From: Pomacea canaliculata
Lineage: Eukaryota > Mollusca > Gastropoda > Architaenioglossa > Ampullariidae
Reading direction: 5' to 3'
Assembly (NCBI RefSeq): GCF_003073045.1
Contig: NC_037590.1
Location: 9,071,042-9,135,041 of the forward strand
Length of the DNA: 64,000 bases
The position numbers were made by a program, and so were the translations under genes. This document shows, one piece after another, positions 36,042 to 48,467 of this stretch. A model generated the notes under the pieces. That model searched no databases. It was not told where the DNA came from and was given only the letters and a program-made list of their open reading frames with translations. Positions within the stretch are counted from its first letter, which is position 1. Every line of letters starts with the position of its first letter.

Positions 36042-36049
36042 TAGTAATT

Positions 36050-39000
36050 ATTACATAGAGACTTTCGTTTACTGGGGGCACTCGCGCACAATCGAAGCGA
36101 ATTGCATTTAATCCTCTCAATACACCAGTATCCAGTTTCGAGGTGACCATATTTCGCAGAGGCATGGAATCAGTAATTATTTAGAAACCACAAGCTGAAT
36201 AGTTAGTGAGAAAGCTGAAACACCTGACTAACATTTGCATGTGGAAGCAAACAGACTACTTACTTCTGGATGAAAAAAGTAAAATCTTTTGATTATAGAA
36301 CAGAAACAATTTACTTTGCAAGAAAAGCTTATGTCTAAAATCTCGTAAACGATCGGTTTCACGAAAGGAGTCGGATGTAAGATTTCGCTAAATAGCCAGT
36401 CATAGCTTGCTAAAGTATTTATAACATATGTATCAACGACACTGGATACAGGTCTATTGCTTATTTATAATTTAACTTAAAAGTATTCCTACAATCGGGG
36501 AAACAGTTTGTTATCAATGCTTATATGATAATCTGAGAATGTCAGCTGTTTTATAACATTGATCTCAGCTTTAAAGATTTTTCTGGAATTTTAATTTTTT
36601 TTATTCCAGTCAAGCTTTACATAGTTACGATAACTGCATCATGCATTTATAGCAGAAGTGATATAATCCCAAACACATTTTCCGTCACACCTGTAGCTGA
36701 TGTTTTGAGCCTATGCACCGTGCATAAAACTGTTTGTTTTCTGTACAGTGTACATATACATGCAGTCTTTCTACAAGATCGTCTGTGCCTGGAGTTTGAC
36801 ATCATTTTACACCATTGTTTGTGTACTGTGATACGAATTTGATAGTAAAGCTTTTTTTAATTTTTACAAAATTTCATCTGAAGTAGAAGAAGAGCACATC
36901 CAAAACCATCTTTTGTTGAATTCTGTAAAAAAAAAATCTAGTCTTTGCGTGCAAATAATCATTAGCCCCTCCTTAACATTCTAGAACTGGGTCTAGTGAC
37001 TCATGTCCATGTGCAATTACAATTACCTCTGATTGTCGTTAGTTTGAGTTCATTGCAAACCGACAGTTGCACAGTCTGCATTCAAAGCCTGTTATTTTCA
37101 ACAAAGAAAATGGTTTGTTTATTTATTTGTTTATACGCTACGTCGTTTCATAACATCCTGACATATGTATATATATTGTTGCTGTCCTTGTAGATTGCTT
37201 AAAGATTTTGAAATTCCATTTCTTTCTGGTGAAGTCCAGAATGACTCTTTAATGGCTTGATCTGTTTTCTGAACCGTTGTAGATACCTGAAAGCGGTAAG
37301 GACTAGATTTATCTCAGACATCGAAGATAGCATCTGAACATAAAACGAACCAAAGAAATCCCATGTCCTCTTCCAAGGAAAATGCCAACGATTTTTCCCA
37401 CCCCCATACTTTCCAGTAACATTGTTATTGAATGTATTATTAATCGGCGTGTGCCTTGGAGTGCATGAGAATTTTATCAATTTTTAAATTTTTAGTTTGT
37501 AAATGTTTGCAAATATTGTTCCATTCCTTGTATACTTTCCATAGGTGTGAAGTTAGGTATGGGATTGTTGCCACAGTAGTGTGGCCAGTTGTTTGGGACT
37601 GTTTGCTGTTTGATGTAAAACAATTTACACAATTTATTTCAGAGACAGAACAAACAGTTTTTACGCTGTTTCATTGACTCATAATTTATTATAAAAAAAT
37701 GTTCTTCCAGCACGGGATATTTTTTCATAGATGTGTACTGCCTGAACTGGTTCACAAAAATATGAAATTTACTACCTTAATTAGGGGTAACTATATTTTG
37801 TAACTGAATTTACGTGGAGTGTTTCAAACATTTTTATCAGTAGTCCGTACAAATCTCGGATACAGAGAGTTATATCTGTGACTGTTGATACCGAAGCTGA
37901 TTCTGTGTTGCCAGTGTAATGAAAGATGCTACTTATCTTTATAAGATCATTAATTCAAGAGTAGTTGTTTTTTGCACTTAAAAAAGTCTTCTTACCTCCA
38001 CATCTTCTACTAAATGTATGACTACAGTTGACAAACTTCCATGTGGCAATCATATACAAACCGCTATTATGGGTGGGGGGATGGGTAGAAGGGTGGCACC
38101 AAAATAATATTGTAAATGGGACTTTTTGGCAGAATCTCTGCAAAGCCCTTACGAAGTACAGTTATTCACGACTTACTCGTGTTCAAAGTACGCGAATGTA
38201 AAATAACGTGTTTGAAATATTTTGCAAAAATAAACTAAAAATTTTAAAAAAATGTAAACTGAAAAAACTTCGGCTTGCAGAAATACTGTGCTTGAGTCTC
38301 TATTTACTACTGAGTGTCAGTTAAATCCTTTTCTCTTTCTCCGAAGGTTCGTATCTTCACGGATGTTTGTAATCGCTAGCGATTTCTACTGATATTTATT
38401 GATATCACGCTGATAGTAAAAGCCCGCTAGGAAGAGGGAGGAGGGCTTGCTTGTGATTGAAGTTCAGTTTGCCTTTGTCATCTCATTAAGATGTCTGATG
38501 TTTTTACTTTACTTTGTACCTGTTGTCAAAGTGTCACAATATTGCACAAGTGTAGCTAAAGAGGGAAACAGTTCAACTGATCCAAAGCGGGTTCTAAAGT
38601 CTACATCTTCAGTACAAACGCTGGAAATGCTGGCTTGATATGAGAACTGAACTTGGTATGAGTGACAGTCTTGAAAAGATCAAATGGAATGCGGTAGTAG
38701 GCAACATGTGGTCATTATTATTTATAAGAAAACATTTGTCACTTTGCACGGATTTCTAAATTATGCAAATCTTTCTCGAATGCATCCCTTGTATAAATTG
38801 TCGAGTCACCCGTAGAACGTATTGGTGAGCATGTAGACTAATACGTGTTTTTGCAAGATAGAGGTGGGAAAGGGGAGGTGGGATGAGAGAAGAAGTGGAC
38901 TTGGTAGTTGATAGCAGTAGTGGTTTCAGCCTTCACAAGAAGCTGCATTCCAAAGGTTCGGGTTGTGTCCAGTCTAGTGGCCAACTGCTTTATATAGCCT

Positions 39001-39050
39001 ACTTGCAAATGAGAGTGTGTGTGGGGGGAGTGTATATATTTACAAGAGAG
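36050..39050. other. no gene recognised
   Basis: AT-rich intergenic DNA. No splice-bounded frame with recognisable protein character was seen on either strand. Confidence 0.4.
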
Positions 39051-39059
39051 CATACAAAT

Positions 39060-39345
39060 ATATGCAGTGAGGCCTCTACTTACGAACGTTCGAGCTACGA
39101 ACTTAAATACATACGAACAAAGTTGTCCTCAAACCACGAATGTGTATTACTGGACTGCTTGCAACTGATTCCCCCCATCCCCCAGTTAACTACTAAAACG
39201 AGGCTGGTGTATACAAAGCTTCCGGTTTTAGTCACATTTATTTTTTAGGCTCGCCGAGACTAACAGCGGAGAACTTCGCAAGAGGCTAAGCGTTGGTCTC
39301 GGCAGACAGACAGCAGTCCACCTGTACACATCCGTACTCAAGCTC
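39060..39345 (+). mobile_element. dispersed DNA-transposon-like repeat, copy 1
   Basis: The left end GCAGTGAGGCCTCTACTTACG is followed by AACGTTCGAGCTACGAACTT, a pogo/Tigger-like terminus. The interior (ATTACTGGACTGCTTGCAA, CAGTTAACTACTAAAACGAGG, GTGTATACAAAGCTTCC, AGCGGAGAACTTCGCAA, AGCGTTGGTCTCGGCAGACAG) recurs inverted at 60,455-60,645. The right terminal repeat was not found, so the end is approximate. Confidence 0.6.
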
Positions 39346-39349
39346 AGAA

Positions 39350-40250
39350 GTAGTTTGTAAGGATTGTCGTCAAGTTTAAAGTTGGCGCGTAAGGATAGTT
39401 CGCATGTCCAGCGAGTGGTCTGATTTTAACTATTATAAACTTATTTTATACCTGTACTGTAGTTATAAACTTTATTTCATGTACATGAAGGTTGTTCAAG
39501 CAAATTAAAACAACCGAAAACTATTGTTTATATCGGTAAGTCTAAAAGAAGAACTGCTTGTACATGTACTGTACTGTAATCACAACAAACGTCCGTCCCA
39601 GTACCGACTAACAACAGACTGCCTCCTAGAACGGAACCTGTTCGTAAGAAGGGGACACACTGTCTACTATGTACTACATGCTGATAATGTCTGTTTTCAT
39701 AACTTAAACAAATAAAATGATCGGGAGAGTGCTAACTTGAACAAAGGCTGTAAATTTAAAACTAAAAAAGTATTGAGTAAAATCACCTGGATGTAGTGAT
39801 CTGATTGTATTTTAATTATTGTATACAGTTTGAAATTTAGTACATTTTGTCTCCTTAAATAAACACTTACCCAAATATACACTCAGGAAAAGAGAATGGA
39901 AACGATGTTATTTTGTGCGTGCATACGTGTGTGTGTGGCATGCAGCTCACTCAGTCTTGTGCCAGGAAATCCCCCCCTTGATTGACCTGGGGGCGTAAAA
40001 GGAAGGAAAGCGTTGGGTTACACCGTTACACCTTCAACATTCCGTGTCCATGACAGTTCTCTGCCCCTACACCCGTTACCCCTTTTAGGTTTGCTTAGCT
40101 TTTGTTCCGAGTACTTGTTGAAAGAGAAATGGGGGAACTTTTTACAACCGGCTGTTAGCCAGGTATAAGCAACATTTCAATCAGGACCGCAAAATCTCTT
40201 TCAACACAATGTTTGTTTAATGAACATGATAAGTGCAAGATATTTATTTG
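39350..40250. other. no gene recognised
   Basis: AT-rich spacer before the kinase-like genes. Nothing else supported. Confidence 0.4.
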
Positions 40251-40255
40251 CGCGT

Positions 40256-40286
40256 AGTGGTGGTGGTGGTGGTGGCGGCGGCGGCG
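40256..40286 (+). repeat. (GGT)n/(GGC)n microsatellite
   Basis: About six GGT triplets followed by four GGC triplets, roughly 340 bases upstream of the first kinase-like start codon, at the edge of a CpG-richer stretch (40,256-40,620) that may include its promoter. No TATA box stands out. Confidence 0.8.
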
Positions 40287-40623
40287 TCAGCGTAGCGACA
40301 CCTAATTCATTTTCTACTATATACCTGAATCGTAAATTCAGTCCCCTCAATCAATTTTCACAAGTCGATGGACACGGTCAAAAGTAATAATACAAATTTC
40401 CCGCACGCTTGCAGTTTACAACGCGCGCACCGGCGTCACATCAACAACTCAGCGCGCGCCATCGTTCGCTTTGATCGACTTCGTGTTGAACGTCACTCCA
40501 TTTTTCAATCGATCACTTAGGAGAGAAACGCGTAAGCATTTCTGGGAGTTCCTTCTACGGAAACGATGAAACCGAAAGTTACCTGCGACAGGAGCAGGCA
40601 GGTCACGCGGCCTTACAGTCACA

Positions 40624-41171
40624 ATGGACGAGCATTGGCACGTGTGTGACTGGACCTCCGAGGAAATGAAAACGATTCTATCGTCGTTCAAGAAAAACTG
40701 TACCTTTGAAGACTTTAACACACAGGTAAGTCGATTTGGCAGACATGGTATGACACCGATACGAAAATATCTTGTAAAGCTACACAGCAATCTTTTGTTT
40801 CAAACTGTGCTGGATTACAATGTCGTTAAGCGCTTTTGCACACGCACAACAGACGTGCATACTTTAGCTAGGAAAGATATGGAAGACGTGGACAGTTCTT
40901 GGCAACTTGGTGAACTTTCGGAACTTTACCTTGTATAATATTTTTAAGATACATTCATTGCTGAAGAGCTATCGACGACATGGGATACTTCTATTAAAAT
41001 ATTTATTGACAATTTTTAATTTCTCAGTTAACGCCAAAACTTATATTTGTGTTCTTCTTTCTTTCTTTAACCAAGACCTACTAGTTCAACAAATACTTTC
41101 CCTTTTTTTTTTATTAGCTGTGATGGGGCTTTTTGGGCTGGGGTACATGTGTTCTTCTTCTTCTTTTAATT

Positions 41172-41204
<33 letters not shown>

Positions 41205-44200
41205 GATAGTAGTAGTAAAATGAATATTACTTTGACTGTATTGGGAAATGTTCATTGGTAAGCAAATATCGGCAAGTCATCAAACAGTGCCGGAGATGGA
41301 CTTACAGTTGTACCTCTGTATCCGCGGGTAATAAGTTTGAACACCAAGCACTTAACATGACAGTTAATTTGATTGGCTGCTAGAAGCAGGTGGGGAAAGT
41401 TCTGCTGGGAAAGCGCGAATGCTGGAACAAAGGTGAATGAGTCAAATATTGCCTTTGGGCTGCTGGATTTTTTCCATTTACAGAACATTCTCACTTAGCA
41501 CGAGTTTTCTTAAATTTTTCTTCTTTGAATCGGGCTGCGGTAAACTGTGGACAGTAACGAACACAGGGGCACGACTGTACTGAGCAGGTGTGGTTTTTTT
41601 CTACATCCCCGGTCTTTCTTTTGCTGTGTGGGGAGATGTAAATATGGGACAGTTTGTGGGAGTGTAAGTTTAATTTTTGTGCACAAGAATGCTTTTCTTT
41701 AAAAGGCGTGGATTTTGAGGCACAAAAATATGACACGATGCCCACAACATAGCCTGCTGTCTCCAAAAATATATTTGTCAATGTGATATCAGGCCTGTAA
41801 ACAGGTGGGGTATCTCTCTATAAATTGTCGTTTATTCCAGGTAGTGTGACATCAGCTGTTGATGAAGTGATTTTAAGAAACGAGTTTCAGTTTCGTTTCA
41901 CGGCGATGCTGACGCTTTGTTAGTGTGTTGTGAAAAGTAATGATGATGTTCCAAGAACCGACAGACCACAAACTGGAAGTATGTTGCTGTCAATGTATAG
42001 TGAAACCTGCTTGTGTCTGTCGTTTTATACTCTTTTATATGCTATTCGGTTTCAGGCAAGGCAAGAGATAGGAAAATAATGCCAAGGTGGAGAACCCTCT
42101 CCTTGATTTCCCCTTTTCGTCTCAATTGCATAAATGTATAAATAAAACTCGAACTCGACACTCTCTCTCGAAACCCTATAGCTAAGATATAGTGTTGAGC
42201 TGTCATTCACAAGTAAATCTGACGCGCAAGTTTAAGGAAAATGGAGTATTATATTAGTGAAGCTGAAATGTATGTGTGTGGTCGACAGGTTGACTTGTCG
42301 AGGGCATAAAGCAGTCGTAAACAGGTATAGGTATGACTAAGTGCACATGGACACCAAAATAGGCGTAGACGAAGGGACCAGACAAAAATGATCACTCCCA
42401 CAGATTGCTGTGATCTGTAAGTCTGTGTGACCACTCCCCTCCATTTAGGCAAAAGGACATCGCTCTCAAGCGACAAGTGCAGAAACATAGGAACGAGGCG
42501 CAAGCAAAGAAAACAGAGCTCTAGAGAGTTCAAACTAATGTTTTCTAGAGCAAAATCAGTGTAGAACATTTCCTTTATATTACCGTCATGCAGAGTCAGG
42601 AGAAGTGCTTGTTACTTATTACAAAATGTCTGACCATTAAGAACGATCATCTGTAATGTTTGAAGAGAAGCAGTAGTGAAGGAAGATGCTCGGCCTTCGG
42701 GGAAAGGGAGCAAATTCCATGTTGACCTTAAACAACGTTCACACTCGCACATTACGAAACAAAGAAATGAGGGAATGCGTGTGAGCAGGCATGCACACAC
42801 ATACACACGTGTACATGGTATCTTATGTGAGGGGTTTGCTTCCCCTGGTTCCTACCCACTGAGAAGTTGTGCACATGCAGTACACATGCCCTTAAAAGGC
42901 CAAAATATTACATAAATAACATTTTCAATCTGTATATACAAACCCTTTATAATCCCCAGAATGGCAAGACTTCGGGTCAGCCGGAAGCGCATCGCCATCA
43001 CGCCAGCTACATGAACTACGTCGTGCGATTGCGCCTCCAGACGGCGCCACCGCTGGGTTTCATCGTCAAAATGGCGACTCCCTTGATGCAGGTATGCAAC
43101 TCTCGGCGCCGCTAGTTTTCGGGTGGATGATCCGGCCTGTCACCAAAGTACAATTGTGTTTAAGCCAACTCTCTACACTCATGAACACCCACAGTTCAAC
43201 ACCCTTTTGTTTACATGTTTATTTCGCCTCGTTTCAAATGATCCTTTGTTCATCCTCTCTTGTTTTTCCATATTCACACTGTTGTAGTTTCCATTGTTCC
43301 AACAACCCTTTATTTACATGTTTGTTTATCCCAGTGATTAAAAAACATTCACTCACATAACTGTTCTGCACAGTGTTCAAACAACTGTTTTTAGTAGTAT
43401 CTCCTAAATTTAAGCTGCTGTTGTTCATGCTTGTTTTTTTAAGTGTTCAAACAAGCTTTTGTTTACATTGATGTTTTTCATGGTGTTCAAACAACCCTCT
43501 GATTATATGCTTTTCTCACCAAGTGATCAGACGACATTTTGTTCACACGATGGTTTTGCGCAGTGTTCACACAACCCTTTGCCAGCGGCTGTGGAGAGAG
43601 GAGCGATCGAGTACAAGGCCTACAAATTTTTCGAAAAGCTTGTCCGAGGCTGTGTTCCCTCTCCTGTATTCTACGACGGACAAACACGCTGCTGTGAGCA
43701 CTTTGCTTTTCTTCATCATTGGCTGTTGTTGCTGTCCAAAACATTCAGAAATTTGTCCTTGCTACAAGTGTCAATTTAATTTCTCATAGAAGAAAGATGT
43801 CAGTCCACTTTCTTCAATATAATGTAACTTAATCCATCCATTAAAAAAACCCAGTCGTTTATAGATGATGATGATTGATGATGATGATGTCCAGTGTGCA
43901 CTCGCGAGCTGATTGACCACCGACCCCTGGTGAATGTGGTGTTACAAGGCGGCTTCAGCCAACTCGGTGCCCAGTCCCTGGGTGCATGCCTGGCTAATAT
44001 CCACTCCTCCACTCACATCCTCAACATCGGAGACGAGGGGCTGTGGGATCTTGAACAGCAATTTCCGTCAGTAGCAGGTTTTATATTGCATGTTTTGACA
44101 ATAAGAACAAACTTTTTTTTCACTTTTCTGACGCATGTTACATATTAATATCGTGCACATTAATATCTGGCAAATATTACATATTAATGGCTGATATATA

Positions 44201-47040
44201 ATGCTTATCTTTACCTGACACAGGTTGTGTTATTTACCTGTGACGCAGTCTACTTGTTTGTGCATATCACTCGAAGCTGTTGTGCACTCATGCACTCGTG
44301 CACTGACTTGCAGGACTTTCCAGTCTATGATAGACATTATTCGCCTATTCCACTACGAGAGACCGTTCGATCCCAGTGACCCAGGGAAAGCGTGTGACCC
44401 TGCTGTAACATCACTGCTCACCTGCGTTTACCAAGATAGCACGGTCTTGGAGGCGGTCCAGCAGGTGAAACGATCATTCATCAAGGACAAAGAGTGCCTC
44501 ATTCACGGCGACCTTCACATCGACTCCGTCGTCTCTCAGGGTGACGACTTCAAGGTTGGTATACTGAAACTGCGATAACAACTTGTACATACTGTATAAT
44601 TCCCACGTTTGCTTTTTAAAGTCACGGGAGTCATTCTTACCTGTTGACAGCTTCTTTGTCAGTGACAGTGCAGAATTAAAACATGTCACTCATAACTGTT
44701 TGTATGGTTATAGCAGTGATAGTGCAATGGGCATAGCCCTATATAAAAATATATTAATATTATGCGACCTCCCATTTCATACGATTTGGTCGGGTCGCTT
44801 TAGGCCAGACTTTAGCACAAAGTGAAGCATGTTGCTTTCCTCACAATCGGCATGCTGGGGCCAGCCGCACGAGTCGTCGTTTGGCGTTAACTGCTTGGTT
44901 AATAGGAAGCAGTATGTTAACCAATGGATATTTTTTTATGAGTGTTTTAGTAACTGATTCGCCTTAACTATGCAACCACTTACTGTACTCCTAGCTCCTG
45001 GTCTGCTTCTCGCGTCCTACCCCTATTCCTCCCACTCACTCATGCGTCTCTTCGGTTGCAAGCTGGTGGACGCGGAGTTTGCACGTGTCGGTCCGTGCGC
45101 GTACGACGCTGGTTTGCTGCTTGCCACCCTGCTACTCGCCTTCTATCGTCTCCTGCACGACCACGACCGTCGGGTATGTGATCTTCTGCTAGCATCTGCC
45201 TTGAACGTGACTTATAGCGCGCTCTGCTCACACATGAAGAAGATTTAAACGAGATCGAGGTCTCTTAGAGGGGTGTGCATGCAACGACAACAACAGCAGC
45301 AGCGTCGTTGTTTACAACAACAACAAAAAAAAAAAGGAAGAAAATCTGAAGTGCGTGCTTCTTCCTTCTCCTCCTTTTCTTTTTTTTCTTATTCTTTATT
45401 TCTTTTTCTTCCTTTCATCTTCTTTTTTTCTTGTTTATACTTCAGTAGATGTTACAAGTGTTGACAAGGTGTACCACTAAGGATCAGTAGATGTTACAAG
45501 TGTTGACAAGGTGTAGCTCTTAGGGTCAGTACTCAGTAGAGGTTACAAGTGTTAGTTCTCTATTGTGTACTATGGATGATGCGAGCGTTTCTTATCTCGT
45601 GATGGTCATTGTTTCAGGAAGTGTTCTCTAGTTCCGGCGAGCAGACAGGGAAGTGCGAGCTTCCGGGCTCAGTACAGCAAAGGTCGCTAAACTCACACGC
45701 CTTTTCCAGCGTACACCTCGCACATTGTGTTCTTAATATGTGTGAGGCAGTGTGTAAGTTTGACATCGTACACAGAAGAAAAACAAAAAGCTTAAGACAC
45801 AGTGAAAGTGTGAAGGATGGTGCTTGTAGCAGGGTTTATGTGTTTGTGTGCGTGCGCGGAGAGAAAGAGATTGAGAGTAGGAAGCAGAGATAGTTTATAA
45901 ACGTCTACGGCCATTACCAATAAGGAGTAATAACAAAAAGTTTGTATAACACATATATGCATAGTCATGGCTCTCGATATACAGGTTCTTTGGGCGCATA
46001 AACAGTTACCAGTGATTTATACCATACTTGCCTACACGTGTGCGTACGTGCGTTTAACGGGTACCACAGTAGAAGTCAGAAGATGTGTGTGTGCGTACGT
46101 GCGTGAATGAAAGAGAACTGAAGAGGCATGAGTGAACAGATGGACTGTACAAACCCCATTAAAATAAGAATTAAGTATATATATAATCCTGTTATCTTTA
46201 ACTCGTTCTGTCTTTGTCCTCAGTGGGAGAGTATCTATCGATAATGACCAAAAACCTCAAGCAGGACACACGTTTCTCAGAAAAACTCCTGCAGGACATT
46301 TTGGCGTTTACAGGAATCGAGATGCTTGGAAAGTCAGTATGCTTCACATAAATTTGTTTCCACCTCCTCAAATAATTAGTCTTTGCTGCTCTATTCTTTT
46401 TTTTTGGGGGAGTGCGAGGGGAATAGGGTGTTATGGAGAGTTGTAGTAAAGTGTGCGTTAGGCGCCTAGTGTTTACTATATTTTTAAAAAGTAATTTGTT
46501 TCACTCTGTTCACTTGATCCCATGATAAATGCAATAGAAGACTATCACCCCTCTAATGCGCGGACTTAGTGTCACATCATGTAGTGTTTGTATCAATTGC
46601 TACAAGACAAGGGGACGGTCGGTGAGTTTTTTGTGCAGACAAACCAGTGCATGGACAGATGTGTGGATAAATGGGTGGGTTGACTGAATGAATGGATAGA
46701 TAGATGTATTTTTTTCGTCTATCACTGGAGGTACTACAGTGAGTAATTCTTCACTCCTCTGCGAATTCGCAAATGTGACAGCTGTGGTTGTAAGTGGAGA
46801 CCATGGTTTCATTGTAACTCACTAGAGATCACCCCTCGAAAAAAAAATTTTTTTTTAAACCTCTGATACAGCATCATCGGACCTCCCCACTTTGCCTTCA
46901 TGGACGGCCATGCACAAGCCCAGGTGGCGGCTGTGACCTCTGCCATGACACTCCTGAAACGTCGTCATTGCCTCAAGTCTGCTGCCGCCGTCGTCGAGCT
47001 GCTACAACCCTCTGATGCCTGGACACTGAACGGTTGTTGA
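40624..47040 (+). CDS. methylthioribose-kinase-like protein, divergent copy (possible pseudoenzyme)
   Basis: Exons are 40624-40725, 42960-43091, 43564-43693, 43895-44066, 44314-44554, 45063-45177, 46224-46332 and 46872-47040 (about 389 residues). Exon phases match the neighbouring gene throughout, and exons 2, 3, 4 and 7 have identical lengths (132, 130, 172, 109), which fixes most borders. The fold is the aminoglycoside-phosphotransferase/choline-kinase type. Kept: the ATP-site lysine in FIVKMATP, the catalytic loop LIHGDLH (Asp245) and the metal-binding DAE (262-264), with the family's 17-residue spacing. Changed: the glycine loop GDGNLN of the neighbour is HHASYMN here, MEDL is TREL, FTDP is YERP, and the arginine pair after the late AG-E motif is GN. 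The exon 6 donor (AT|GTGATC) is the weakest border; it was chosen because it gives the phase exon 7 needs. Exons are GC-richer than the neighbour's. Function: kinase descent is certain, activity doubtful. Confidence 0.75.
40726..42959 (+). other. intron 1 of the divergent kinase-like gene
   Basis: A 2.2-kb phase-0 intron with donor CAG|GTAAGT and acceptor AATCCCCAG. It holds a (GTT)n microsatellite at 41,173-41,206. No other feature is recognised. Confidence 0.65.
41173..41206 (+). repeat. (GTT)n microsatellite
   Basis: About eleven TTG/GTT triplets in intron 1 of the divergent kinase-like gene, bordered by TTC and TAG triplet runs. Confidence 0.85.
43185..43580 (+). repeat. degenerate tandem repeat running into an exon
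   Basis: Five to seven irregular units each contain a variant of AGTGTTCAAACAACCCTTTG followed by TTTACATG..TTTTTC. Clear unit starts lie near 43,374, 43,442, 43,481, 43,520 and 43,562. The last unit contains the acceptor (GCGCAG|TGTTCACAC) and the first seven or so codons of exon 3 (CSHNPLP) of the divergent kinase-like gene. At least one earlier unit has the same CAG|TGTTC, that is, a decoy acceptor. Confidence 0.65.
45443..45556 (+). repeat. tandem repeat, three units of 42-49 bp
   Basis: Units begin CAGTAGATGTTACAAGTGTT at 45,443, 45,485 and (as CAGTAGAGG) 45,534. The first two continue with GACAAGGTGTA. It lies in intron 6 of the divergent kinase-like gene. Confidence 0.8.
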
Positions 47041-47087
47041 ATACAGGGATTGTGATCAGTGACGAGAACAAGTGTTTGTAATTTATA

Positions 47088-47093
47088 AATAAA
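47088..47093 (+). promoter_or_regulatory. polyadenylation signal AATAAA
   Basis: AATAAA lies 48 bases after the TGA of the divergent kinase-like gene, a normal place for a short 3' UTR. Confidence 0.7.
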
Positions 47094-47484
47094 GACATGT
47101 CTTTGTGTAGTGCGGGTGTATGGATAATAGCAATGAGTTTACAGAAAACAAATATTAAAAAAGAGACAAAAATAAACGCTTTTTACGGACCAGCCTGAAT
47201 GGTTTGCATGGTTGGTTTTGTTTGTTTTTTTTTTTGTTTTGTTTTTTTGCAGATATCGGTAGATATAAGCGATATAAACCTAACCTGTAAATTTCATCTT
47301 CCAAATCCTATCCATTAATTAATTTTAACAGTATTAACAGAAAATTCCCATTATAAATATTGTCATTGAGGATATTGGAGGGCGGGCACATGGATAACGC
47401 ACTAAACAACGAATTGAACATTCTCTCTCGGTGCCTGTGTGTGTGTGTGTGATTAAAGTTTCATTTTCTTCTTTCTTTGGCGAG

Positions 47485-47890
47485 TTACAGTAAAGTTTCC
47501 CTCTCAAATGTAATTTGCCGTAAATTTCGAACTATCAGCCGCAACTTTTTTCCCAGCTTTATACCCTGCGGCTTAAACAGAAATGCCGTTTGTTTGCGGA
47601 TTTTTCTTTCCGATTAATTTGTCGATGAGTTCCATGTTCACGTTGTTACAGTGTTAACTGTTCACATTTTAAAAATAAAAGCCGCATACAATTGAAGCAC
47701 ACACCCTGATCATGCTTGAAACGAGACGACATACCTACGATGCAGTTTTCAAGTTGTATATGTATCTGCGGCTTATAAACTAGTCCGGCTTATTTGTGAA
47801 AAAAAAGGAGAGCTTTTTTTAAAATTTAGTTGGTGCAGCTTGTATACAGGTGCGCATAATAGACCGACATTTACGCAGACCTGGCAATCA
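47485..47890. mobile_element. probable DNA-transposon remnant
   Basis: The left part has ACAGTAAAGTTTCCCTCTC and a GCCGCAACTTTTTTCCCAGC segment. The right part has TGCGGCTTATAAACTAGTCCG, CGGCTTATTTGTG and GTGCAGCTTGTATACAGGTGC. Such repeated CGGCTTATA/TGCGGCTTA strings are typical of Tc1/mariner-type non-autonomous elements. Borders and family are uncertain. It fills most of the space between the two kinase-like genes. Confidence 0.4.
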
Positions 47891-48467
47891 GTTCACTACC
47901 GAACAAACTATTCACCTTTCTTTGAGCAGCTCGGGACGTTGTCAATGCGACTTTCCTGCCACGAGACATGTTGCGCAATCACATCATGAACGGTAACTCC
48001 ACCAACTTGTATCACACAACCATGATAACTCTGTGACCACTTCACCGTTAAGGATTGAGTGTAACCTCTATATTAACCCGTACTTCCAGGTGCCGATTCC
48101 ACAGCTAGATAAATATCGGCAGGACGCTGCGCCACTGGGGAATCGAACCGCGCACAACTTCCGGTTCGGACGCTGATGCTGACATCACTAGGGTGGCTCT
48201 GTGTCTGTGTGTGTGTGGTTTGGGAGGTGGGTGGGGCATTTTTAGTGCTCGACAGCTTTCTTGAACAATGCATTTTTCTCATGACCTTATGTAGTTCCTC
48301 TCCACCTCCTGCTCTGACCTGTGGACGAGCGTTATCGTTGACGCAAACACGAGAAGCGGGCTACCATTGGAGAAGTGGGCAATCGTCGTGGTCTGTAGCA
48401 ATCGAGGTGGTGGTAATAAAGTTCGAGGGTCGCACAACTGGCAAGGTATGTACACGCAGCTCAAAAC

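Noticed and set aside
40256-40286. CRISPR or other prokaryotic array
   Set aside because: Tandem repeats in the window are simple triplets or diverged minisatellites without unique spacers, and the genome is plainly eukaryotic.
45273-45464. Short frame rich in glutamine and phenylalanine
   Set aside because: Produced by CAA/CAG and TTC simple-sequence runs inside an intron of the kinase-like gene.
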